Assembly (NCBI RefSeq): GCF_022346885.1
Contig: NZ_JAKRNK010000001.1
Location: 434,001 to 498,000 of the forward strand
DNA from: Paenibacillus sp. ACRRX
Lineage (GTDB): Bacteria > Bacillota > Bacilli > Paenibacillales > Paenibacillaceae
Reading direction: 5' to 3'
DNA length: 64,000 nt
Part shown: positions 51,874 to 60,432 of the stretch, piece by piece
Layout of the letters: every line of letters starts with the position of its first letter
How positions within the stretch are numbered: position 1 is the stretch's first letter
The notes under the pieces: model-generated
What the model saw: only the letters and a program-made list of their open reading frames with translations
Told to the model about the DNA's origin: nothing
The model's database searches: none
Made by a program: the position numbers and the translations under genes

Positions 51874-52026
51874 ATGGAGCTGCTGGCAGTCTTTGCAGTC
51901 CTTGTGTGTTTAATAGGGTTAATGTATCGAACACTTATTACCGACAAATCTTCGCACGTTGTGCATCTCAAGTATTTGAACTGGTTTAGAATGGTATGTT
52001 TTCGCATCAAGGATGAATGGGAATAG
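51874..52026 (+). CDS. 50-residue single-pass membrane protein
   Basis: ATG 51874 to TAG 52024-52026. The sequence starts MELLAVFAVLVCLIGLMYRT, one clear membrane segment, then a basic cytoplasmic-type tail with HVVHLKYLNWF and ends FRIKDEWE. The ribosome site is weak, so confidence is limited. The longer overlapping frame at 51729-51989 looks less protein-like. It lies 34 bases ahead of a second tiny membrane protein on the same strand. No family recognised. Confidence 0.5.
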   Translation: MELLAVFAVLVCLIGLMYRTLITDKSSHVVHLKYLNWFRMVCFRIKDEWE

Positions 52027-52060
52027 CCACAATCCCCAGTTAGAAAGGAGGATGATCGTC

Positions 52061-52225
52061 ATGTGGTATACGATTACGGCGTTGCTGGCAGCCGGGGTTA
52101 CATGGATATGTTATCGCATATTTCAGAGGATCAGGCTACTGGAAGAGCAGAATGACGAGCTTCTGTTTCGGATTGAGCAGCTTGAAAGCAGGCGGATAAT
52201 GGAGCCAGATCATTATGTATCTTAA
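52061..52225 (+). CDS. 54-residue membrane protein with coiled-coil tail
   Basis: ATG 52061, with AAGGAGG nine bases ahead; an ATG at 52052 touches the ribosome site and is less likely. One membrane segment (WYTITALLAAGVTWICYRIF) is followed by a charged helix (RLLEEQNDELLFRIEQLESR) that reads as a coiled coil. The topology resembles small division- or envelope-linked proteins, but no family is recognised. It may be co-expressed with the preceding 50-residue gene. Confidence 0.65.
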   Translation: MWYTITALLAAGVTWICYRIFQRIRLLEEQNDELLFRIEQLESRRIMEPDHYVS

Positions 52226-52582
52226 TGAATATACGATGGATAGGCAGCTATCACATTCTCATCTTGTTGTCTGTTTGTTAAAGATTTGATTAAGAAATTC
52301 AGAATTGCTGTACAAAAAAAGTACATTATATAGAATTAGTACTAGGAGCATAGATCAAGGTTGCTAGTGGTTTAAGTAAGATAACCTATTAGAAGTGATA
52401 TAACTACTATTCCAGTAAACTGATCATTACATGTAAGACGACCTCTTCTGCTCCGTGCTTCAGATTTTTTCCTACCCACTTTCTAAGCTCACTGCGAGTA
52501 ACACCTTCATCACAGCTCTATTTTAACTCATACATCAGGATGAAACACATAGATACATATATCGTGGAGGGAGACTGTACAA
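52226..52582. other. Intergenic region before the glycosyltransferase
   Basis: About 360 bases with no supported gene, terminator or repeat. AT-rich. Confidence 0.4.
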
Positions 52583-54010
52583 TTGAATATTTCAATTATT
52601 ATTCCAGTTCACAACAAAGTTGAGCAGTTGGAGCGGACCTTGGCGTTTATTAGCGAGCAACAGCATCGGGACGACATTGCGTATGAGGTAATTGTTGTGG
52701 ATGACGGCTCAACAGAACCTGTTAAAGAGGTAGTAGATTCGTTTGTGTCGAAAATTAAAGCGTTAAAATATTTGTTTATTCCACGGGATAAATTCTCGTG
52801 CCGTTCCAGAACAAGAAATACAGGAGTTAATGAGAGCAGGGGAGATATCTTTGTGTTTTTGGATTGCGGGATCGTGATTCCAGCACATTTTGTGGATCGT
52901 GTCGCCGAGAGAATCGGCTTAAGCCAGAATACTGTTTTGTACCATTATATCCTTGGTGCATTTACAGACCCGGACAAAGAGGACATGTCGGTAATAGATG
53001 GAATTACACCTCACAATTTACAAGAAATAAGTGAGCGTTTGAAGTACCATCCGGCTTGGGAGGACATGAGAACGTCTCATTTTCACCTAGTTGAAAATAA
53101 TTTAAACCGGATGGATGTACCGTGGACGATGGGCTGGAGCGGGGCAATAAGCGCATCCAGGGAAATTGTGCTGCAAGCTGGTGGCTTTGACGAATCGTTT
53201 AAAGGCTGGGGAGCAGAGGACACGGATTTCTCTTATCAACTTCACAAACAAGGCGCTGTTATGCATGCGACAGAAGATATTTGTGTCCTTCATTTGCCGC
53301 ACCGCTCAGATGATCAGAAGCAGCTTAAGATTAAGTCGAGTTTTCTTAATCGAAAGAAAATGCACGTAAAAAATTATCAGTTTGATACGGAAATTTATCC
53401 GTATTCAGCTGACATGCATTACGATCAGGTCATTTCTAAATTTAATCATCTCGTTGTGAAATACTATACGCCGGAATATGAGCTTTCCTTTATCGATACA
53501 CTTAATGCTAACTATATTGCCGGTTCAGAATGCTCACTTATTATTGGTGAGGACAGTATTGCACATCTTTCCGCGCTCCATACTTCTCATATTTTCATCC
53601 AGAATAAACACATACACCAAGCTTATACTGAACGGTTTGCTGCTAGGGAAGTTGTGTATCTGCTCGGGGTTGATACACCGTATGCTCGGGGGTATTTCGA
53701 TACGATTGTTGTGACGGATTATTACCGCATGATCAGTGAACCTCTTGCTGGTTTAATGTTCAAAGAATGGTTCCGTATTTCCAAGCGATTGATCTTAATC
53801 TACCATAAAGAGTACATTTCTTATCTCGCCAATGTGTCAGGATGGACTTGGCATAGTTTAGAGGAAATCGAGCTAATTTTTCGGAGCAACAATTTAGGTT
53901 ATGAGATCCAGGATCAGCTCGGTGATTATATCATAATTGAGGTAACTAAAGCTGTCAGCAGGCCAACCACATCTACGTCTTTAGCTGATCCGACTTCCGT
54001 AGGGAACTAG
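52583..54010 (+). CDS. Glycosyltransferase family 2 protein
   Basis: 475 residues from TTG 52583, with GGAGGGAG ahead. GT-A fold start ISIIIPVHNKVEQLERTLAF, the nucleotide-sugar site VIVVDDGS, an FLDCG segment in place of the usual DxD, and GWGAEDTDFSYQLHKQG, the acceptor-side ED motif of the galactosyltransferase C-terminal module. After about residue 290 there is a 180-residue extension of unknown type (SLIIGEDSIAHLSALHTSHI and on). It likely adds sugar to a surface polymer or antibiotic-type product. It stands alone, with no polysaccharide cluster nearby. Confidence 0.85.
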   Translation: MNISIIIPVHNKVEQLERTLAFISEQQHRDDIAYEVIVVDDGSTEPVKEVVDSFVSKIKALKYLFIPRDKFSCRSRTRNTGVNESRGDIFVFLDCGIVIPAHFVDRVAERIGLSQNTVLYHYILGAFTDPDKEDMSVIDGITPHNLQEISERLKYHPAWEDMRTSHFHLVENNLNRMDVPWTMGWSGAISASREIVLQAGGFDESFKGWGAEDTDFSYQLHKQGAVMHATEDICVLHLPHRSDDQKQLKIKSSFLNRKKMHVKNYQFDTEIYPYSADMHYDQVISKFNHLVVKYYTPEYELSFIDTLNANYIAGSECSLIIGEDSIAHLSALHTSHIFIQNKHIHQAYTERFAAREVVYLLGVDTPYARGYFDTIVVTDYYRMISEPLAGLMFKEWFRISKRLILIYHKEYISYLANVSGWTWHSLEEIELIFRSNNLGYEIQDQLGDYIIIEVTKAVSRPTTSTSLADPTSVGN

Positions 54011-54140
54011 CTGACTAGGAAAATAGAAGGTGATTCGTAAGTGAGTCATCCGAAGATGTGTTGATGCATTGGTGACTGAGAGGCTAAATATTAAATAATT
54101 CATCAAACAAGCACAGCAATTTAAAGCTTGAACAAACATA

Positions 54141-54186
54141 AAGTGCCCTATATTCCACTGTATGATCAGCGGAATATAGGGCACTT
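54141..54186. terminator. Perfect 16-bp hairpin terminator between convergent genes
   Basis: AAGTGCCCTATATTCC (54141-54156) and GGAATATAGGGCACTT (54171-54186) are perfect complements, with T/A-rich flanks. It sits between the glycosyltransferase and the enhancer-binding-protein-like gene. Confidence 0.93.
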
Positions 54187-54243
54187 ATTTATCTTTTGTT
54201 AATCTATTATGTTGTAAGGATTATTAGTTGAGAGGTATGGTTG

Positions 54244-55560
54244 TTACTCTAGGCCATACTGGCGCATTTTATAATAAAGTGCACCTCGTGAAATACTCAA
54301 CATACGTGCCGCTTTGGCTTTGTTCCCAGCTGCTCGCTTCAGTGCATCCGCAATACGGACACGTTCCATCTCTTCTGAGTGCACGCTTAAAGGAACATCA
54401 GCCTCCGTCAACTCGGAAAGCGTTGTTAGCCTAGCGTAATCAGGCAGTTCGCGCACAGATACTGCGCCGGTTCCGTTTGAATGGGCCATAAAGCAGGCAT
54501 GCTCCATGGCATTTGCCAACTGCGGCATATTTCCAGGCCAATCAAACGAAGTCAGTGCTGTCAATGCGTCGGAACCCAAGGGCGGCGACTGTGCATTCAA
54601 CTTTTCTGCTGCCACGTTCAGGAACATACGGGACAGCTCAGGTATGTCCTGCTTACGTTCACGCAGGGCAGGAACCTCCTGCTGCAGCATCGCATAGTAC
54701 AGCTCAGGAAGCCACTGTGACAATACGGACACTTCGAGTCCATTCGCTGCAGAAGCGATAATTCGACAGGATAACGATACAGTGGACGTGCCGCCTAATC
54801 TATAAAATTTACGATCTTGCAACATCTGATAGAGCTTTTCTTGGAGCGATTGGGGCAGCAAATGTATATCTTTGAGATACAAGACACCGTCCTTCGCTTG
54901 ATCCAGCTTGCCAAGACGGACTTCATCACCTTGATACCCAAATAACTCTGCTTCCAGTAAACCGTGAGGAAGCGCACCACAGCTCACCGTAACAAACAGC
55001 CCCTGCAGCTGAAGCTGCTTATGAATCCATTGTGCGATTGCACGTTTGCCTACCCCTGATTCCCCCAATAGGAGCAATGGACGCTTATGTTCTACAACAA
55101 GGCAGGCCGCATGTACTTCTTCTGGCTTAAAAGGAAACACCGCAGAAGATAATTCCTCAGCCTCCGGTTTATTATACATTTCAGCGCTTAGCTTTACGTA
55201 CTGCGTTACGTTGCTTTCGATAGAGATGGCACCAATTAACTGTTCCTGTTCATCTCGCACGGGAGAGGCATTAATCATAACATGTACGCCGGGACGAGGT
55301 TCGTGATATACGTGATGTACTTCAGTACCGCTTTCCATCACTTGAAATAACATAATAGATTCCCGTTGAAAGAAGTCTCCAATTCGTTTGCCTACAATAT
55401 CAGATCGTGCAATTCCGTATGTCTCTTCCGATACCCGATTCCAGTACTGCACGATTCCATCGGTATCCACGATCGTTACGGCGTCATTCGTTGTGTCTAA
55501 TAGTCGCTGCAGCAGAGCATTTACATGTCTGCCAGACCAGGTATGTATCTCTTGTCCCAT
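54244..55560 (-). CDS. PAS/AAA+/Fis regulator with degenerate sigma-54 motifs, probable proline-catabolism regulator
   Basis: 438 residues from ATG 55560 (GGAGTGG ahead; three codons upstream open with GTG). Numbering from that GTG: PAS domain about 18-125, AAA+ domain about 145-360, Fis-type helix-turn-helix about 400-441 (GNKAKAARMLSISRGALYYK). Walker A GESGVGKR is kept, but the GAFTGA loop is missing: ELFGYQGDEV runs on to GKLDQAKDG. Walker B reads LYLKDI where enhancer-binding proteins have LFLDEI. It therefore should not open sigma-54 promoters and may act like TyrR-type relatives at a sigma-A promoter. It is divergent from putB, whose gap holds a sigma-A-type promoter. Confidence 0.87.
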   Translation of the reverse strand: MGQEIHTWSGRHVNALLQRLLDTTNDAVTIVDTDGIVQYWNRVSEETYGIARSDIVGKRIGDFFQRESIMLFQVMESGTEVHHVYHEPRPGVHVMINASPVRDEQEQLIGAISIESNVTQYVKLSAEMYNKPEAEELSSAVFPFKPEEVHAACLVVEHKRPLLLLGESGVGKRAIAQWIHKQLQLQGLFVTVSCGALPHGLLEAELFGYQGDEVRLGKLDQAKDGVLYLKDIHLLPQSLQEKLYQMLQDRKFYRLGGTSTVSLSCRIIASAANGLEVSVLSQWLPELYYAMLQQEVPALRERKQDIPELSRMFLNVAAEKLNAQSPPLGSDALTALTSFDWPGNMPQLANAMEHACFMAHSNGTGAVSVRELPDYARLTTLSELTEADVPLSVHSEEMERVRIADALKRAAGNKAKAARMLSISRGALYYKMRQYGLE

Positions 55561-55667
55561 GATTTCCACTCCGGTTTCTGCTGTCTTTCAACTATTATGG
55601 CAAACGCCCCCTAGAAAATCAATCCATCTTACTCGTAAAACTTTTCCAAGTATTTCTTCAAAATCTA

Positions 55668-55697
55668 TTTACATGTTCAACCAATTGTGATTATAAT
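55668..55697 (+). promoter_or_regulatory. SigA-type promoter of the proline catabolism genes
   Basis: TTTACA (55668-55673), an 18-base spacer, TATAAT (55692-55697). I see no TGGCAC-N5-TTGCA sigma-54 element in the gap. Confidence 0.7.
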
Positions 55698-55725
55698 TAA
55701 TCATCGAGGTTAAATGTGTACAAAA

Positions 55726-55740
55726 ATTGAACACTTCAAT
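55726..55740 (+). promoter_or_regulatory. Palindrome ATTGAA-CAC-TTCAAT, candidate operator before putB
   Basis: A perfect 6-3-6 inverted repeat between the -10 at 55692-55697 and the putB ribosome site. It could bind the divergent Fis-type regulator. Confidence 0.55.
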
Positions 55741-55761
55741 GTTTAGGGGGAACTGTTCGAC

Positions 55762-56682
55762 ATGGAAAGCTTAATGCGAAATGCGTTTCTATTTCTGTCG
55801 AAGAATAAAGTGGCTAACCGCACCGCTAAGAAATATGGTCTCCGCTTTGGCGCCAAGCGGTTTGTAGCTGGTGTTCAAATTTCGGAAGCGGTTACAACTG
55901 TGCGTATGTTGAATGAGAAGGGGATCGTAGTTACACTGGATCACCTTGGCGAATTCATCTCCACACGTGAGGAAGCCATTGAAGCGACAGCATACAATGT
56001 ACGTACGCTGCATGAGATTGCCGCTAGCGGCGTCAAGTCCAACCTGTCCTTAAAGATGACTCAGCTTGGTCTCGATATCTCTCGAGAGCTGTGCATGAGC
56101 AATATGCGTCAGATTTTGGACGCAGCCAAGCAGCATGGGAACTTTGTACGCATCGACATGGAGGATTACGCTCACAATGAAGTCACCCTAGACATTTTCC
56201 GTGAATTAAGAGAAGAATATGGCAAGACCGTCGGACTAGTTATACAGGCATATTTGTACAAGAGCCAAGCTGATATGGAACAATTATCGGTTTATAAGCC
56301 CAACCTACGACTTGTTAAGGGTGCTTATAAGGAATCACAAGAAGTCGCATTTCCACGTAAGGAAGACGTAGATCAGAACTTTATTCGTATCATTGAACAG
56401 CACCTGCTGGATGGTCATTATGCAGCAATTGCAACGCATGATGATAACGTCATTAATCACGTCAAGCAATTTGTAAAGGACCATCGCATTCCGAACAGCC
56501 AGTTTGAATTTCAGATGCTGTACGGAATCAGGGTTCAAGCGCAGCAGGAACTTGCTAATCAGGGGTATACAATGCGTGTATATGTGCCTTACGGGGACGA
56601 TTGGTATGGATACTTTATGCGAAGACTGGCAGAGCGGCCTGCCAATGTAGGCTTTGTCCTCAAGTCAATGTTTAAGTCGTGA
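55762..56682 (+). CDS. putB: Proline dehydrogenase
   Basis: 306 residues, ATG 55762 with AGGGGG ahead. FAD enzyme of the short monofunctional type: oxidises L-proline to pyrroline-5-carboxylate. Family motifs LVKGAYKE, QFEFQMLYGIR, and YVPYGDDWYGYFMRRLAERPAN near the end are all present. The next enzyme of the pathway follows 60 bases later on the same strand, so they form a proline-use operon. Control is likely by the divergent PAS/AAA+ regulator. Confidence 0.94.
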   Translation: MESLMRNAFLFLSKNKVANRTAKKYGLRFGAKRFVAGVQISEAVTTVRMLNEKGIVVTLDHLGEFISTREEAIEATAYNVRTLHEIAASGVKSNLSLKMTQLGLDISRELCMSNMRQILDAAKQHGNFVRIDMEDYAHNEVTLDIFRELREEYGKTVGLVIQAYLYKSQADMEQLSVYKPNLRLVKGAYKESQEVAFPRKEDVDQNFIRIIEQHLLDGHYAAIATHDDNVINHVKQFVKDHRIPNSQFEFQMLYGIRVQAQQELANQGYTMRVYVPYGDDWYGYFMRRLAERPANVGFVLKSMFKS

Positions 56683-56742
56683 TATGACAAACGTACGGAT
56701 TTCTTCATTATATACATTCATTATTATTGGGAGGTACGAACT

Positions 56743-58290
56743 ATGAGCATGATTGAATATCGTAACGAGCCATTCACTGACTTTACAATTGAAACGAACA
56801 AGCAAGCGATGGAGGCAGCCCTTCAACGCGTGGGAGCGCAGCTCGGTAGTACTTATCCATTAATAATAAACGGTGAGAAAATTAGCACGGAACGTGCGGG
56901 TACATCTATTAACCCTGGAAATACAGATCAAATTATCGGTTATGTGGCGCAGGCAGATGGTGAATTGGCTCTGAAGGCAATTGCCGCTGCGGATGCGGCA
57001 TTCCAAGAGTGGCAGTATGTTGATCCAGCAGAACGTGCAGGATACTTATTTAAGGCCGCAGCTGTGATGCGTCGTCGTAAATTTGATTACTCGGCATGGC
57101 TCGTATATGAGGTTGGTAAGAACTGGGGCGAAGCAGATGCAGATGTAGCGGAAGCGATCGATTTCCTCGAATTTTATGCACGCGAGATGATTCGTCTGAG
57201 TGGCCCACAGCCATTGACGAAGCTTGCAGGCGAAGACAACCGCCTATCGTATATTGCACTTGGCGTAGGTATTGTAATCCCGCCGTGGAACTTCCCGCTT
57301 GCTATTATGGCGGGTATGTCCGTGGCAGCGATTGTGACGGGCAACACCGTTGTGCTAAAGCCAGCTTCTACTTCACCGGTCATCGCGGCAAAATTTGTCG
57401 AGCTAATGGAAGAAGTCGGCTTGCCGGCAGGTGTCTTGAACTTCATTCCGGGTTCTGGAGCTGAAATTGGTGACTTGATCGTGGATCACCCTCGCACACG
57501 GTTCGTATCCTTTACAGGCTCACGTGACGTTGGATTACGTATTAATGAACGTCTAGCCAAGCCTGCTGAAGGACAGATCTGGATGAAACGTCTAATCGCA
57601 GAAATGGGTGGGAAAGACGGCATTGTCGTCGATAACACGGCAAATGTGGAAGAAGCGGCTACCGCGATTGTAGCGTCGGCATTTGGATTCCAAGGGCAGA
57701 AATGTTCTGCTGGTTCCCGTGCAATCATTCATCAGGACGTATATGATGAAGTGTTGGAACTGGTGACAGCCAAGACGAAGCAGCTTCAAGTAGGATCTGC
57801 AGTCGCAAACGTAGCAATTGGTGCTGTTATCGACGAGAATGCATATCGTAAGACGTTGGAGTACATCGCGATAGGTGCCGAGGAAGGTAGAGTAGTAGCA
57901 GGCGGAGATGTAGCGGAAGGCAACGGCTACTACATTCAGCCGACGGTTATCGCGGATGTAAGCGAGAATGCACGAATCATGCAGGAAGAAATTTTTGGAC
58001 CTGTACTTGCTGTTTGCAAAGCAGATGATTATAAGCATGCGATTCAAATATTTAACAACACGGAGTACGGGCTGACTGGCGCTGTATTCAGCGGCAATCG
58101 CGAGCATTTGGAGTATGCGCGGCAGCGTATGCACTGTGGCAACCTGTATTTTAACCGCAAGTGTACAGGGGCTCTGGTCGGAGTGCATCCATTTGGCGGA
58201 TTTAACATGTCAGGTACCGATTCCAAGGCTGGAGGCCGTGATTATTTACTGCTCTTTACACAAGCAAAGCTGGTATCGGAGAAATATTAA
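56743..58290 (+). CDS. pruA: 1-pyrroline-5-carboxylate dehydrogenase
   Basis: 515 residues, ATG after GGGAGG. Oxidises P5C/glutamate semialdehyde to glutamate with NAD. N-terminal [10 protein letters not shown], the NAD contact region [17 protein letters not shown] with the general-base Glu, and [13 protein letters not shown] with the catalytic Cys321. The length equals the Bacillus RocA/PutC type. It completes the proline-to-glutamate route with PutB. Terminator follows. Confidence 0.95.
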   Translation: MSMIEYRNEPFTDFTIETNKQAMEAALQRVGAQLGSTYPLIINGEKISTERAGTSINPGNTDQIIGYVAQADGELALKAIAAADAAFQEWQYVDPAERAGYLFKAAAVMRRRKFDYSAWLVYEVGKNWGEADADVAEAIDFLEFYAREMIRLSGPQPLTKLAGEDNRLSYIALGVGIVIPPWNFPLAIMAGMSVAAIVTGNTVVLKPASTSPVIAAKFVELMEEVGLPAGVLNFIPGSGAEIGDLIVDHPRTRFVSFTGSRDVGLRINERLAKPAEGQIWMKRLIAEMGGKDGIVVDNTANVEEAATAIVASAFGFQGQKCSAGSRAIIHQDVYDEVLELVTAKTKQLQVGSAVANVAIGAVIDENAYRKTLEYIAIGAEEGRVVAGGDVAEGNGYYIQPTVIADVSENARIMQEEIFGPVLAVCKADDYKHAIQIFNNTEYGLTGAVFSGNREHLEYARQRMHCGNLYFNRKCTGALVGVHPFGGFNMSGTDSKAGGRDYLLLFTQAKLVSEKY

Positions 58291-58303
58291 TTAAGGGGAA
58301 TGC

Positions 58304-58339
58304 AAGCCTTCGTCTGGGAAATCCGACGGAGGCTTTTTA
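58304..58339 (+). terminator. Terminator of the putB-pruA operon
   Basis: AAGCCTTCGTC pairs with GACGGAGGCTT (11 bp with one mismatch), followed by TTTTAT. Confidence 0.9.
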
Positions 58340-58413
58340 TTGTAGTGACACATATTAGGAAATAGTAAGCGCTCACTCCTTCTATTTTTCAGGGGTTAAC
58401 TGACATTAGGAGT

Positions 58414-58584
58414 TCACATGTTGTACGTTTCTGTAGAGAAAGCTGTTTTGATGTATAACTTTTTTCCTTGCTTGTTGGGGGGATTATCTATAATATCGAT
58501 ATGAAGACCGTTTTCTTGTACATGATCACCTAGCAGGAACGTGGTGTAGACAAAGGATTGGCCGCTGATGGGGATGTGGCAACT
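58414..58584 (-). pseudogene. Possible minus-strand gene fragment
   Basis: A 56-codon open frame with no start codon at its upstream end, reading HIPISGQSFVYTTFLLGDHV, ENGLHIDIIDNPPN and KKLYIKTAFSTETYNM before TGA. It looks like protein but is incomplete; TAA bounds it upstream. I do not recognise it. The remaining parts of the 58291-58626 gap show nothing beyond the terminator. Confidence 0.3.
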
Positions 58585-58626
58585 TTATTGAATAAGTAGC
58601 TTTCTACCTGCTGCTGAGAAAGTAGG

Positions 58627-59142
58627 TTGATACCGTTGACGCCTTTACAACGCAGAATTAAATGGAAGGCAAGTCTGACAATTGTGGGTTGGCTTGTGTT
58701 TATCCTATATGTACTCTACAGTACATACTTATTATTTTTCGGGTTTTATCGCAGTTATGGTTTAAGTGAGGGTTACTATCCTGTGAATTTAATACCATTA
58801 ACAACAATATGGGAATATGCGATGCACATAACAGATTATCCTGTGTATGTGTGGTTTAACAATTTGATCGGTAATATTTTGTTGTTTGTTCCACTTGGAG
58901 CCCTTCTTCCGCTGCTGGTTAGAAGCTGCCGAGGGTGGGTAAGGATGATGCTGATTTCTTTCTTGATGACGATGTTTATTGAAGTGATGCAGTATATGCT
59001 TCAAGTCGGAACGCTTGACGTTGATGATATGCTGCTGAATGTATGCGGTGGTATGATTGGTTATGGTTGCTATAAGATCGTTCGTATGCTCCTTATTTCG
59101 TTATCACGTGTAGGCCCGCAGCAATCTCCTCCTTTACCATAA
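58627..59142 (+). CDS. VanZ-family membrane protein
   Basis: 171 residues from TTG 58627 with a weak GAGAAAG site. Four to five membrane segments. The VanZ pattern is seen in VNLIPLTTIWEY, the conserved NLIGNILLFVPLGALLP, and MTMFIEVMQYMLQVGTLDVD followed by DDMLLNVCGGMIGYG. VanZ itself adds low-level teicoplanin resistance; chromosomal relatives are of unknown role. Not part of a glycopeptide cluster here. Confidence 0.85.
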   Translation: MIPLTPLQRRIKWKASLTIVGWLVFILYVLYSTYLLFFGFYRSYGLSEGYYPVNLIPLTTIWEYAMHITDYPVYVWFNNLIGNILLFVPLGALLPLLVRSCRGWVRMMLISFLMTMFIEVMQYMLQVGTLDVDDMLLNVCGGMIGYGCYKIVRMLLISLSRVGPQQSPPLP

Positions 59143-59352
59143 GTTCTCCTCCATCAGTCCATATCCCCAAACGACCTTTTCTATATTCTATTATTCATGT
59201 TTGAAACAATTAATAGCGTGGTGCATGTCGTTTATACCCTGAATAAGGAATAGTCTGGTAATCCCCTGTGAGATATGATAGAATTTAGAGCTTACATCAT
59301 ATCCAATATGAGCTGTTATCATCCTATTACAGTTGCAGAAGGGAATATTAAC

Positions 59353-59808
59353 ATGAAACCGATCCGTAATTCGACGAAAGCTATTATACAGCGTTCAGGT
59401 CACCTGTTACTAACGCAGAACATAGACCAAGAGGGTCTGTTTTATTTGTTTCCAGGCGGTGGTCAAGAACACGGTGAGCAGCTAAATGAAGCACTTATAC
59501 GGGAGTGCATGGAAGAGATCGGACAGAACGTAGTTGTAGGCGAGTTAACCCATATCCGTGAGTATATTGGTGCCAATCATCAATTCAGTCTAGTGGATGG
59601 GGACATCCACCAAGTCGAGTTTTATTTTGACTGTGAGTTGGAACATGAGGCAGATACTTTTATAGGCACCAATCCTGATGAATATCAAGTTGGTGTTGAA
59701 TGGATTGCCATAGACAAACTACATGAGATTCGTTTATATCCGGAACAACTAGGTCATATTTTGCAAGGAAAGAGACCTGCTGTCTGTTACTTGGGAGATA
59801 CGAACTAG
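59353..59808 (+). CDS. NUDIX hydrolase
   Basis: 151 residues from ATG 59353 (AGAAGGGA ahead); the 26 codons upstream in frame have no ribosome site and are omitted. The Nudix box is complete, GGGQEHGEQLNEALIRECME then EIG, which binds metal and hydrolyses nucleoside diphosphates linked to another group. The acidic strand HQVEFYFDCELE follows. The substrate is not readable. A small terminator hairpin follows. Confidence 0.9.
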   Translation: MKPIRNSTKAIIQRSGHLLLTQNIDQEGLFYLFPGGGQEHGEQLNEALIRECMEEIGQNVVVGELTHIREYIGANHQFSLVDGDIHQVEFYFDCELEHEADTFIGTNPDEYQVGVEWIAIDKLHEIRLYPEQLGHILQGKRPAVCYLGDTN

Positions 59809-59879
59809 TAACTTTTTCAACAATTATAGGAACGTATGAACGAATCATCCGTTATATATAAGAGGACGTTATGAAGATA

Positions 59880-59904
59880 GCGCCGCATTTTGCGGTGTTT
59901 TTTT
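59880..59904 (+). terminator. Terminator of the NUDIX gene
   Basis: CGCCGCA pairs with TGCGGTG (one G-U) around a short loop, followed by seven T. Confidence 0.8.
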
Positions 59905-59949
59905 CATGCCAGCTAATTAAAATTTGAAAATGTAACGTGGAGGCTTCAA

Positions 59950-60432
59950 ATGGAAATGGACAGACTTACGCAACGGCTTCATCCCGATTATATCAAAGTA
60001 TCACGTATATCCGGCTGCCTCACGAATCTTATCTTGATGATTGGGTCCGCCGTATATTTGCTAATCGCTCTTCAAAAGGACTGGGTATTTTGGCCAGGTT
60101 GGATAGCACTTTGTATATTTGTATTTACGTTTGTTCTTTTTACATGGATTGTGCCTGTAGTAGAATATGAACGGTTTAAATACGAGGTATTCGAGGAAGA
60201 AGTTGAGATTCGTTCAGGATTGATCTGGATCCGAGATGTACTCATTCCGATGGTAAAAGTCCAGCACGTGGAGTTAGAGAGTGGTCCGCTAATGCGGCGT
60301 TATGGCTTGGCAGAAGTAAAGGTTGTAACGGCTGCCAGCACGCACCGGATTAAGGGGTTAAAGCAGGCGGAAGCCGAACAATTAAAACTGCAGGTTGGTA
60401 AGCTGGCAAGAGTGGTGGAAGCTGATGAATGA
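59950..60432 (+). CDS. ydbS: YdbS-like bacterial PH-domain membrane protein
   Basis: 160 residues, ATG with GTGGAGG ahead. Two membrane segments (about 22-65) then a bacterial PH-2 domain (about 70-150): YERFKYEVFEEEVEIRSGLI, IPMVKVQHVELESGPLMRRY, GLAEVKVVTA. In B. subtilis the YdbS-YdbT pair is linked to resistance to bacteriocins such as amylocyclicin. It overlaps the next gene, the YdbT partner, by 8 bases. Confidence 0.9.
   Translation: MEMDRLTQRLHPDYIKVSRISGCLTNLILMIGSAVYLLIALQKDWVFWPGWIALCIFVFTFVLFTWIVPVVEYERFKYEVFEEEVEIRSGLIWIRDVLIPMVKVQHVELESGPLMRRYGLAEVKVVTAASTHRIKGLKQAEAEQLKLQVGKLARVVEADE

Noticed and set aside
51729-51989. 86-codon frame overlapping the 50-residue membrane protein
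   Set aside because: It overlaps the ald terminator region at its start, has no ribosome site, and its composition looks random. The shorter frame in another phase is more protein-like.
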